Source: JBGPIK01 sp041484845 (GTDB lineage Bacteria > Desulfobacterota > Binatia > UBA9968). From it: a stretch of 12,359 bases of DNA. A program made the position numbers and the translations under genes. This document shows, in pieces, positions 1 through 6,246 of this stretch (its first letter is position 1; every line of letters begins with the position of its first letter). The stretch spans positions 1 to 12,359 of the forward strand of contig JBGPIK010000183.1 of the NCBI GenBank assembly GCA_041484845.1, in the 5' to 3' direction. The notes under the pieces are model-generated. The model was not told the DNA's origin. It was given only the letters and a program-made list of their open reading frames with translations, and did not search any database.

Positions 1-351
1 CGTGCCGTCGATCGCGTCCAGTCCCTTTACGGTCAAAATATTGCCTTGAACCCGTATCAGCTCAACCGCTGTTATGCCGATCGGGTTGGGTCGGTGCTTT
101 GCTCTTTGCGCAAAGATGCCCACATCCGGCATATCGGTGCGTTCCTGCGGCCGACGAATAAGATGTGTCGCCGCGTCGAACGTGTATTGATGCATGAAAA
201 AGATGACGATGACGTGAGAAAATTCTTCGATGCCCGTGAAACCGGGCGCCAGGGAAGCCGTGAGTTCAATCTCCGCGACCACCTGCCCCCATTTTTCGTC
301 GATCGGCTCTTTGATCGGTGACCTGACGATTCCAATGGATTCGATGTTCAC
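1..351 (-). CDS. trmO: TrmO/TsaA-family S-adenosylmethionine-dependent methyltransferase, 3'-truncated
   Basis: Translation from GTG at 351 gives 117 open codons running off the window at base 1. The family (UPF0066/TsaA) includes TrmO, which N6-methylates threonylcarbamoyladenosine-37 of tRNA using SAM. The N-terminus has the family's opening strand IGIVRSPIKEP (residues 6-16). The core carries FSHVIVIFFMH (44-54), RPQERTDMP (67-75), GIFAQR (78-83) and RPNPIGITAVEL (87-98), the family signature for SAM binding. No in-frame ATG occurs between 351 and the upstream terminator, and GAGG lies about 11 nt before the GTG, so GTG is the likely start. A terminator separates it from the Mo-enzyme gene upstream, so it is probably an independent housekeeping neighbour. 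Related archaeal and anaerobe homologues are less well characterised, so the precise target is uncertain. Confidence 0.88.
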   Translation of the reverse strand, partial: MNIESIGIVRSPIKEPIDEKWGQVVAEIELTASLAPGFTGIEEFSHVIVIFFMHQYTFDAATHLIRRPQERTDMPDVGIFAQRAKHRPNPIGITAVELIRVQGNILTVKGLDAIDGT

Positions 352-402
352 GGCCGATTTTTCCTCGACGCTGTGAATTGGACGCAGCCGTATTGAATGT
401 AA

Positions 403-436
403 AAGATGGGTGCCCGTGAACTTGGGCACCCATCTT
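403..436 (-). terminator. Rho-independent terminator after the ferredoxin/Mo-enzyme operon
   Basis: A perfect 13-bp inverted repeat (403-415 AAGATGGGTGCCC pairing with 424-436) has an 8-nt loop. Read on the minus strand it is followed by TTTTACATT. It lies 36 bp after the stop codon of the Mo-enzyme gene ending at 473. The T-rich tail is on the minus-strand side, which fits termination of that operon. Confidence 0.85.
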
Positions 437-472
437 GTTCGGTTTCCTCTGGGAGCGATTTTTAGCGGGCGC

Positions 473-2962
473 TTACTGAGGCGGCCGGGAACCCGTGAAG
501 CGCTCGACCTGAACCAGATTACTTACGTGCGGCGCGGTGACCGGGCTTTCAAGGTCCGTGAAAAAAATATTCGGCGTGCAACCCCAGTCCACACCTTCCT
601 TATCCGGCTCGTAGTTCCCACCGTGATGAATGACGATCATCCCGGGGAGAATCCGAGATGTCACGTAGACGGGAATAATTCCCACGCCTTTGTTATTGTG
701 AATCTTTACCAGATCACCATCTTTAACGCCGCGCGTTTTGGCATCCGCTGGATTCATCCAGCAGCAGTGACGGTAGGCGTCGCCGCGAAGCAAGGGAACG
801 TTCCAGAACGTCGTATGGTTGCGATAGCGCGGGTAAGCGCTCAGGAGAAACAGCGGATAATCTTTGACGTCGGCGTGGTCCATGCCGCGATACATAGGTT
901 GATAAGCCGGTATCGGCGGCAGGTCCCGCCAGTCATTGGGCAGGTTATCGAGTATCCTTCCAAAATCATCGAGATGGAACTTGCCCCTCTCCGCCTCATC
1001 GCCTATGACGTAGCTGTAGAGTTCGATCTTTCCCGTCTTCGTCTTAAGCGGCTTTCCCTCATCGATGAACGACGTGTAAGCATGGAATGGCGTCTCGTTT
1101 GTTTCCTGCACGTTGTACAAGCCGTCTTTCTTGAACTCCTCCCACTCCGGCATCTTTGCCCCTTGGGCCTTTAGATCGTCCGACATTCTATCGAACTCAT
1201 TGCGCAGGTACTTTTCCCAGCCTTCCCACCAGTCGCCACCTTCTTCGCAGTATGTGTTGTACACCTCGCCTATCCCGAGCCTGCGCGCAAGCTCCGTGTG
1301 GATCCAGTGAGCGGGCTTGGCCTCGCCGGGCGGCTCCACCACGCCGGGTACGTAGGTCATGTTCACGAAACCGCCGTAGCCGGGTGTCCCGCCGCCCCAG
1401 ATACGGCGGTCTTCAAGGGACTGGTCGTTACATGGCAAGATCACATCGCAGATCCATAAGGCTGGGCTCATGTGGCTGTGTATCCACACGACAAAGTCCA
1501 TTTTATCCGCGGCCTTGATGTGGTCGTTGGATGAGTCCGCGGCATTGATTACAGTCCGGGTATTGTGCAGCCAAGTCCCGCCGCCCATGAGAATTTTCGG
1601 AGTCGGAAGCGGCAGATCGTTTGGAGCGCGCCAGCCAATAATTCGTTTGTACTCGTCCGCGCTCATCTCTCCCGAATCGACCTTTTCCTTGAGCAGCACC
1701 ATCTGCGCCCACTGGTGGCTGCGGTACATCTTGGGGACTCTAACTTTGGGTATCTCTCCGTAGGGAAGCATTCTCGCAGGCTTGGGACGGGTACCCAAGT
1801 CAATGGGGACCGATCCTCCAGCCACGCCCCAGTTGCCCGTGATGGCCTGGAGAGCACACGCCGCTCGCACGGCATTCTCGCCGCGGCTTTTGCGCGGCGG
1901 ACCCCAACCCAGCCATAGCCAGGTCGGCTTGGTTCGGGCATAGAGCTCGGTAAACGCGCTGATCGTCTCCGCGGGAACGCCGCAGATCTTTTCCGCCCAT
2001 TCCGGTGTCTTGGGTAAGCCATCCTTCTCGCCCAGGAGGTAGCCTTTCCATTCTTCAACGCCGCGCGGGTCGACATACTTTTCCACATATTCCTTGTCGT
2101 ATAGATTTTCTTTGAAAAGGATGTAACCGATGGCGAGCATCATCGCGGCATCGGTGCCGGGCTTGATCGGAATCCACTGATCGGCAATCACTTCAGCCGC
2201 AACCGTATATCTAGGTTCGATGCAGATCACCGGCGTGCCGCGCTCGCGCGCCATCTTCAAATAGTACGCGACTTGATGGCCGGGACCAAAATGGTTGATC
2301 GTAGGCTCAAAACCCCAGAGAACAATAAGTTTGCTGTTCAACAAGATGTCCGCAGCATCATTCGAGCTTTCGTTATAGGACCACCCCGGAACGCCCCCCA
2401 TGAGGTGCATGGCGAGCCGGCCCGGGTCCTTGGAGCACCAACCCCAACCTTCGATTCCAGCGCCCCACAGCGCGAAGAGACGCTCGATGTGCGGGCTCGG
2501 CTGGTAGGCCGTCGTGATGGAGTAAGGGCCGTACTTATCCACCGTTTCTTCCATCTTCTTCGCCACCAGGTCCAACGCCTCATCCCAGGAAATCCGCTCG
2601 TACTTTCCCTCCATGCGCTTGCTTCCCGCTACGCGCTTCAGAGGGTATAGAATGCGGTCCGGCGTCTCTATAAGCTTATGAAACACCCAGCCCATGGGGC
2701 AGCCTCTAGGCTGCAAACGGTTCTTCATGAAGTCGGTGTCGTTGAGAACGACGTCTTCCCGCCCCACCCCGCGGTTGTAGTGGTCATCCGGCTCTATGGC
2801 GGTTATCTTGCCGTTCTTGCGCCTGATCTTATGGACGCAGTGGCCCGCGCCGCAATTGATGACGCAGCCCGAATAGATGATCTCTTCGTCGGCGTGCATC
2901 GCTTTGAGCTTGCCGACGACGGCTTCTCGCGGATTGCTACCTTTAGTCGGTATCGCTTCCAT
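473..2962 (-). CDS. Molybdopterin (Mo/W-bisPGD) oxidoreductase catalytic subunit, DmsA/pyrogallol-transhydroxylase-like, copy 1
   Basis: This 829-aa protein is a DMSO-reductase-superfamily alpha subunit. A cluster-binding site is seen as C33-x3-C37-x4-C42-x45-C88. YPLKRV (106-111) and RISWDEAL (123-130) are family hallmarks, and IKPGTDAAMM (266-275) is pterin-binding. The C-terminal dinucleotide-binding domain begins near YPLFLLSAYPRYR (702-714) and ends with SNLVQVER. By alignment in my head with DmsA and transhydroxylase, the metal ligand is probably Ser177 in GWGWCSKD; Cys176 is adjacent. The YDKEYV...EEW...LGEKDG...KTPEWAE block (278-323) resembles both E. coli DmsA and pyrogallol transhydroxylase. 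There is no twin-arginine signal and no membrane segment, so it is probably cytoplasmic. It starts 22 bp after the ferredoxin gene, with GAGGAGAGGA before the ATG, so the two likely form a heterodimer. It is a close paralogue of the gene at 9158-11716. The substrate is not identifiable. Confidence 0.93.
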   Translation of the reverse strand: MEAIPTKGSNPREAVVGKLKAMHADEEIIYSGCVINCGAGHCVHKIRRKNGKITAIEPDDHYNRGVGREDVVLNDTDFMKNRLQPRGCPMGWVFHKLIETPDRILYPLKRVAGSKRMEGKYERISWDEALDLVAKKMEETVDKYGPYSITTAYQPSPHIERLFALWGAGIEGWGWCSKDPGRLAMHLMGGVPGWSYNESSNDAADILLNSKLIVLWGFEPTINHFGPGHQVAYYLKMARERGTPVICIEPRYTVAAEVIADQWIPIKPGTDAAMMLAIGYILFKENLYDKEYVEKYVDPRGVEEWKGYLLGEKDGLPKTPEWAEKICGVPAETISAFTELYARTKPTWLWLGWGPPRKSRGENAVRAACALQAITGNWGVAGGSVPIDLGTRPKPARMLPYGEIPKVRVPKMYRSHQWAQMVLLKEKVDSGEMSADEYKRIIGWRAPNDLPLPTPKILMGGGTWLHNTRTVINAADSSNDHIKAADKMDFVVWIHSHMSPALWICDVILPCNDQSLEDRRIWGGGTPGYGGFVNMTYVPGVVEPPGEAKPAHWIHTELARRLGIGEVYNTYCEEGGDWWEGWEKYLRNEFDRMSDDLKAQGAKMPEWEEFKKDGLYNVQETNETPFHAYTSFIDEGKPLKTKTGKIELYSYVIGDEAERGKFHLDDFGRILDNLPNDWRDLPPIPAYQPMYRGMDHADVKDYPLFLLSAYPRYRNHTTFWNVPLLRGDAYRHCCWMNPADAKTRGVKDGDLVKIHNNKGVGIIPVYVTSRILPGMIVIHHGGNYEPDKEGVDWGCTPNIFFTDLESPVTAPHVSNLVQVERFTGSRPPQ

Positions 2963-2984
2963 CGTTTCCTCTCCTCTTTGGCGA

Positions 2985-3740
2985 CTACTCGTCGTCCTGC
3001 GTTGCGCGCATCAGCTCTGCCGCGGTTCTTGCTTTGAGCACCAGCCGGTCTCTTCCTCTGACGCCGGCAGGCGGATTGACCACAGCCGATTTGTCGGTAA
3101 AGGTCGGCGGTAGATCCGACGGAGCATACGGCCCACGCTGTTGCCACATTGCAAGTGCTTTATCTCCATCCCAAGGTATAAGCTGTTTTTTCTCGTCGCG
3201 GGGTTTAAAGACGGCCGATGGCTGTGTCAAGCTGCCATCCGGCAGTTCGTCGAGAGAGTTGCGATCTCCGTATCTCTTCCTCAGTTCGTCAATCGGGCCA
3301 AAGTCGAGAGCGCGCAAAGAACAGGAGTGGACGCAGATTGGAATTTCTCCCGCCTCCAGGCGGTCGACGCACATGGTACACTTGTGGGCCTTTTCGCCCT
3401 TCTGGTCGCTGGCATAGACGATGGCTCCGTATGGGCACGCTTCCCAGCATTCCCGCTCGCCCTCGCAGCGCTCCTCGTCGATCAGCACCGCGCCGTATTT
3501 GTTTTCCTTGAAAATAGCCTGGTGTGGACAGGCATCGACGCAGTCAGGTTTCTCACAGTGATAGCAGTTGACGGCGAGCAGACCTAGACGGACATTGGGG
3601 AACGTCCCCTGTTCCCATTGGTACACCCGCATGTACTTGAGCGGGCCGGGAGCAATGTCATACCATTCCTTGCAAGAGATGCTGCAGGCCCTACAGCCCG
3701 TGCACCGGCTCTGATCGAAAAAAAACCCATACTGAGTCAT
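2985..3740 (-). CDS. DmsB-like polyferredoxin, electron-transfer subunit, with one ligand Cys replaced by Glu
   Basis: The protein is 251 aa. The chosen start (MTQYGFFFD) has AAGGAGG 9 nt upstream; the open frame extends another 52 codons but that part is not ferredoxin-like. Cysteine sets: C13-x2-C16-x2-C19-x3-C23; C59-x2-C62-x4-C67-x3-C71; C92, C98 and C102 with Glu95 where the second Cys is expected; and C121-x2-C124-x11-C136-x3-C140. That gives 15 of the 16 Cys of a four-cluster DmsB-type subunit, so the third site could be a [3Fe-4S], a Glu-ligated or a degenerate cluster. Residues from about 150 form a tail of roughly 100 aa rich in charge and proline, with no membrane segment. It most likely transfers electrons to or from the Mo subunit encoded 22 bp downstream. 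Expression is probably sigma-54 dependent (site at 3905-3920). Confidence 0.92.
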   Translation of the reverse strand: MTQYGFFFDQSRCTGCRACSISCKEWYDIAPGPLKYMRVYQWEQGTFPNVRLGLLAVNCYHCEKPDCVDACPHQAIFKENKYGAVLIDEERCEGERECWEACPYGAIVYASDQKGEKAHKCTMCVDRLEAGEIPICVHSCSLRALDFGPIDELRKRYGDRNSLDELPDGSLTQPSAVFKPRDEKKQLIPWDGDKALAMWQQRGPYAPSDLPPTFTDKSAVVNPPAGVRGRDRLVLKARTAAELMRATQDDE

Positions 3741-3749
3741 CTGTTTCTC

Positions 3750-3756
3750 CCTCCTT
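3750..3756 (-). promoter_or_regulatory. Shine-Dalgarno site fixing the ferredoxin start
   Basis: AAGGAGG on the minus strand lies 9 nt before the ATG at 3740. It selects this internal ATG over the longer open frame that begins at 3896. A short hairpin (CAGGGC/GCCCTG, 3763-3777) lies just upstream in the leader. Confidence 0.8.
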
Positions 3757-3904
3757 TTCGCGCAGGGCCGAGCCCTGGCCTGTAAATTACCCCGTGTAAT
3801 GGAACCGCGGGACTGCGGCCGCCATCTCAATCCGAGAAATGGAATTCGAATCCAGTTGTAAGAGTTGTGTCTTGCTCGCAGTCGATCTTCAGACATGCAG
3901 GGAA

Positions 3905-3920
3905 GGCAAGGGTCATGCCA
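3905..3920 (-). promoter_or_regulatory. Sigma-54 (-24/-12) promoter for the ferredoxin/Mo-enzyme operon
   Basis: On the minus strand this reads TGGCATGACCCTTGCC, against the RpoN consensus TGGCACG-N4-TTGCW. The invariant GG and GC are both present with the required 10-bp spacing. It predicts transcription starting near 3893 and a leader of about 150 nt before the ATG at 3740. Small palindromes upstream at 3953-3963 (GTCTCTGAGAC) and 3989-3999 (AGGAATTTCCT) are possible but unproven activator sites. RpoN control implies an NtrC-family activator, which is not encoded in this window. Confidence 0.72.
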
Positions 3921-4039
3921 CCGAAAGAAAGCCTAACAAATACAAAAGCAAAGTCTCTGAGACCTTCCTGCAAACAAGAAATAAGGAAAGGAATTTCCTA
4001 CTATGGAGAGGGAGGAACCTAATCGACGGTACGTTTAGT

Positions 4040-5473
4040 CTACGTCTTACTGTCGAAGAGATGGCTCCACTTGGAGGAAACCAGCTGCATGTATTCGGGC
4101 GAGGCGCCGGTCGCCCTCGGGAAACTTTCCCTCTCTTCGTAGGGGATACAAGCATCCACTAGCGCGAGAGAAGTGTAATAGTTTTTGCTCTTATCAAAAC
4201 ACAAGGGATCGAGAGGGGTGCTGCGTGAGCGGTTAATGAATTCGATGTCGGTGGCCGGTTGGCAGCGGGTGCCCATGGCCCACAGCACTTCGTCGATATT
4301 GGCGGGATCGATGTCGTCATCAACGACAACAACCCATCTACCTGCATAGGCGCCAGCCGCGGTTTGGGCCGCGACATGGAGAACTTGTCGTGGATGGCCA
4401 TAATATCTCTGCTTAATGGAGATCACGTTGAAAAACCTTGAACCGGCCTGTTCATAACGCCAGACCCCTTTGATCTCCGGAATTCCGGCCCGCTCCAACT
4501 CTTTCCACAGGAGCGCGGACCGCATCAGCGATCTGAAATCAAAGGACTTGCTGCGTAGTTCATGGCGCGCGGTCAATATGGGATCGTTCCGGTGCATAAC
4601 CGTCTTGACTCTAAACACCGGCTCCTCTCTGCTGGAGCTGCCATAATAGCCCGTCCACTCGGGGAATGGCCCCTCGGGCTTTTTATCGCCGGGGGTGCAA
4701 TAGCCCTCGATCACAATCTCCGCCCGGGCAGGAATCGGCAAACCCGTTTCCGGTGCAGCGATAACTTCGACCGGTCTTCCTCCGACTCCTCCCGCAAGAT
4801 CGAATTCGCCCGTTCCATAGGGAACCTCATTGCCGGCAAAGAGCGAAAGAAGCGGGTCCTGTCCCAGACAGACGGCCACCGGACAGGGCAATCCCCGCTC
4901 AAAATATTTCTGGCGAATGAGATACCCGTGTTTTCCGGGAGAGATATAAAGACCCGTCGATTGTTCGTCGTGTAGTTGCATCCTGTAGGAGCCCAGATTC
5001 ACCCACCCGGTATCCGGGTCTTTCATGATGACGCAATCGGAGGTGCCGATATATCTGCCGCCGTCGAACTCGGAAAAAAGCGGCACCGGAAATTTGAGAA
5101 GATTGACTTCCTTTCCTTGCTGGACATTCTCCATGATGGGTCCGGTGGTAACTTTCAACGGCGGAATGGTCGCCAGATTCTCGAATTTTTGATGCACCGC
5201 CTTGACGAGATCCATCAAGGATTCGTACTCAAGGGGGAAATTCATGGTCAAGGCCACGGCCCAGGGTGTAATGAGTTCGTGGAATAGAATTCGGTATCCG
5301 CTCCGATGGCCGGGAATTTCATCAAAGAGCAGCGCCGGAGTGTCAAACTTTTTTTTGTAACAGAACAACTCTGCCAGCGCCGCGATCTCCTTTTCCCAAT
5401 GCGCCCCGGTGATGCGGACCAATTTTCCGTTGCTTTCGGCTTTTGCTATCCATTCTCTAAGATCTTCGTGCAT
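4040..5473 (-). CDS. UbiD-family prenylated-FMN-dependent (de)carboxylase
   Basis: The 477-aa length is typical of the family. UbiD enzymes reversibly decarboxylate aromatic or unsaturated acids using prenylated FMN made by UbiX. The catalytic Glu-Arg-Glu set is seen as Arg164 (GSYRMQ), Glu267 and Glu272 (PEGPFPEW). Metal/phosphate ligands are Asn159, His182 (GKHG) and Glu223 (TGEFDL). The spacings match Fdc1 (N168, R173, H191, E233, E277, E282) almost residue for residue, so the enzyme should be active. The ATG at 5473 is preceded by AGGGGA. It stands alone between the YHS gene (317 bp upstream) and the sigma-54 operon (299 bp downstream). No ubiX is present here. Given the neighbours it is more likely catabolic than a ubiquinone-biosynthesis UbiD, but its substrate is unknown. 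Confidence 0.95.
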   Translation of the reverse strand: MHEDLREWIAKAESNGKLVRITGAHWEKEIAALAELFCYKKKFDTPALLFDEIPGHRSGYRILFHELITPWAVALTMNFPLEYESLMDLVKAVHQKFENLATIPPLKVTTGPIMENVQQGKEVNLLKFPVPLFSEFDGGRYIGTSDCVIMKDPDTGWVNLGSYRMQLHDEQSTGLYISPGKHGYLIRQKYFERGLPCPVAVCLGQDPLLSLFAGNEVPYGTGEFDLAGGVGGRPVEVIAAPETGLPIPARAEIVIEGYCTPGDKKPEGPFPEWTGYYGSSSREEPVFRVKTVMHRNDPILTARHELRSKSFDFRSLMRSALLWKELERAGIPEIKGVWRYEQAGSRFFNVISIKQRYYGHPRQVLHVAAQTAAGAYAGRWVVVVDDDIDPANIDEVLWAMGTRCQPATDIEFINRSRSTPLDPLCFDKSKNYYTSLALVDACIPYEERESFPRATGASPEYMQLVSSKWSHLFDSKT

Positions 5474-5493
5474 GGTTTCCCCTGGCCATTTTT

Positions 5494-5520
5494 AAAATAG
5501 GCTTACAATCTTTCAGTCAA
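5494..5520 (-). promoter_or_regulatory. Possible sigma-70-type promoter for the UbiD-family gene
   Basis: On the minus strand TTGACT (5515-5520) is followed after 15 bp by TATTTT (5494-5499), about 20 nt before the ATG at 5473. The -35 element is good, but the -10 element and spacing are suboptimal, so this is tentative. Confidence 0.35.
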
Positions 5521-5790
5521 GGGTAACAGGTTGGCGGCATCCGTGGGATGGATGATCATTCAGCGCAGGGGTTAGGGGAAAAATGCACCGCCCCTTCATG
5601 CAAGGGTTGCGATCGCGGAGTTGACTCTGAAGAAGGTGGATGTGCAAAAAAGTTGCAATTGAAGCGGAGCGAGGATCGAAACACTCGCTCCGCCATTATG
5701 ATTGTTGAAACGGGGGTCTATAACTGAACATCTCAAGTCGAAAATTTCCGCAGCTATGATTACGGAACTACCGCGACCTGAGGAGAAAGC
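5521..5790. other. Non-coding intergenic stretch between the YHS gene and the UbiD-family gene
   Basis: No convincing gene is seen on either strand. The stretch holds a hairpin at 5664-5693 and abuts the possible promoter at 5494-5520. The remainder (about 5521-5660) shows no recognisable feature. Confidence 0.6.
5664..5693 (-). terminator. Hairpin, probable terminator after the YHS gene
   Basis: A perfect 10-bp stem (GCGGAGCGAG at 5664-5673 pairing with 5684-5693) has a 10-nt loop. On the minus strand a T6 run follows, but only about 12 nt past the stem, so termination is plausible rather than certain. It lies about 100 bp after the YHS stop codon. Confidence 0.55.
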
Positions 5791-5994
5791 TTACATATCC
5801 CCGATAAACATCCGCGGGTCGTACCCCGGCTCTTGTTCTTTTTCGTCTTTAGCCACGTATTTCTGGGGATCGCGTTGGAACGATCCGCGGCATTTCTTAT
5901 CGCAGAAGAAAAACACCTTTCCCCAAAAACGAGCCTTACCGCCGGCCGCCGCGTTTTCGTCAATTTCCTTCTTACATACGGGATCAATAACCAT
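5791..5994 (-). CDS. YHS-domain mini-protein, copy 1
   Basis: This 67-aa protein is almost entirely one YHS domain: MVIDPVCKKEIDEN, then a GGKARFWGK segment, FFFCDKKC and RDPQKYV. Its Cys are C7, C31 and C35. YHS domains occur in metal-handling proteins (copper ATPases, mercury and toxic-metal operons) and beside some oxygenases; their exact role is poorly defined. The start at 5994 is fixed by AGGAGGTG (6001-6008) six nt upstream; a longer frame to 6039 lacks such a site. The tail after the domain (EQEPGYDPRMFIGDM) is hydrophilic with a hydrophobic end. Two further copies lie at 11814-12023 and 12197-12359. I infer an accessory metal-binding role linked to the neighbouring metalloenzymes. 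Confidence 0.88.
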   Translation of the reverse strand: MVIDPVCKKEIDENAAAGGKARFWGKVFFFCDKKCRGSFQRDPQKYVAKDEKEQEPGYDPRMFIGDM

Positions 5995-6000
5995 AATCGA

Positions 6001-6008
6001 CACCTCCT
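6001..6008 (-). promoter_or_regulatory. Strong Shine-Dalgarno site deciding the YHS copy 1 start
   Basis: AGGAGGTG on the minus strand lies 6 nt before the ATG at 5994. The same octamer at the same spacing precedes the YHS gene starting at 12023, which suggests the two copies share high translation. Confidence 0.8.
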
Positions 6009-6170
6009 GGGTATACATTCGGCCCAAGCCCCTACACAAGGATTTGAAACACAGTTAGACGATCTTTGCAAGCTCATGTTCAAAGAAGCACGGCAGTGTC
6101 AAAGTCACTTTCACGTTAGTGAATTGAATTGTTTTCACAAGTCCCGTTTGTCCAAAAATACCCCCTCCCC

Positions 6171-6218
6171 CCTTTTCCAAAGGGAGAAACTGAAAATCTC
6201 CCTTTGGAAAGGGAGATT
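6171..6218. repeat. Palindromic intergenic repeat / possible terminator
   Basis: A 14-bp perfect stem (6174-6187 TTTCCAAAGGGAGA pairing with 6197-6210) extends by a T-G wobble and two C-G pairs to 6171/6213. A second, overlapping palindrome (AATCTCCCTTT at 6195-6205 pairing with 6208-6218) would form a mutually exclusive hairpin. The C-rich flank and trailing GAGGGATTTT resemble dispersed intergenic palindromes seen in several deltaproteobacterial-type genomes (recalled, not searched). It lies 29 bp after the stop of the EbdA-like gene, so it may also end that transcript. Confidence 0.65.
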
Positions 6219-6246
6219 TAGAGGGATTTTCAATCCTGTCAGCTCG

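Noticed and set aside
46..335. Overlapping open frames on both strands at the window start
   Set aside because: Both are alternative-frame readings of the TrmO-family gene, which has the recognisable motifs in a third frame.
410..1174. Long plus-strand open frame of 254 codons
   Set aside because: It lies entirely antisense to the Mo-enzyme gene and has no recognisable domain. It is a shadow of codon bias, and its start falls inside the terminator stem.
3741..3896. N-terminal extension of the ferredoxin frame to 3896
   Set aside because: The extension is Arg-rich and not ferredoxin-like, and it lies in the predicted sigma-54 leader. A strong AAGGAGG site supports the start at 3740.
5995..6039. 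Longer start for YHS copy 1
   Set aside because: The extra 15 codons overlap the AGGAGGTG site, which clearly serves the ATG at 5994, and the YHS domain begins right after that ATG.
6060..6110. Possible sigma-54 site upstream of YHS copy 1
   Set aside because: The TTGC half is present (CTTGCAAAG on the minus strand), but the TGGCAC half is missing at the required spacing.
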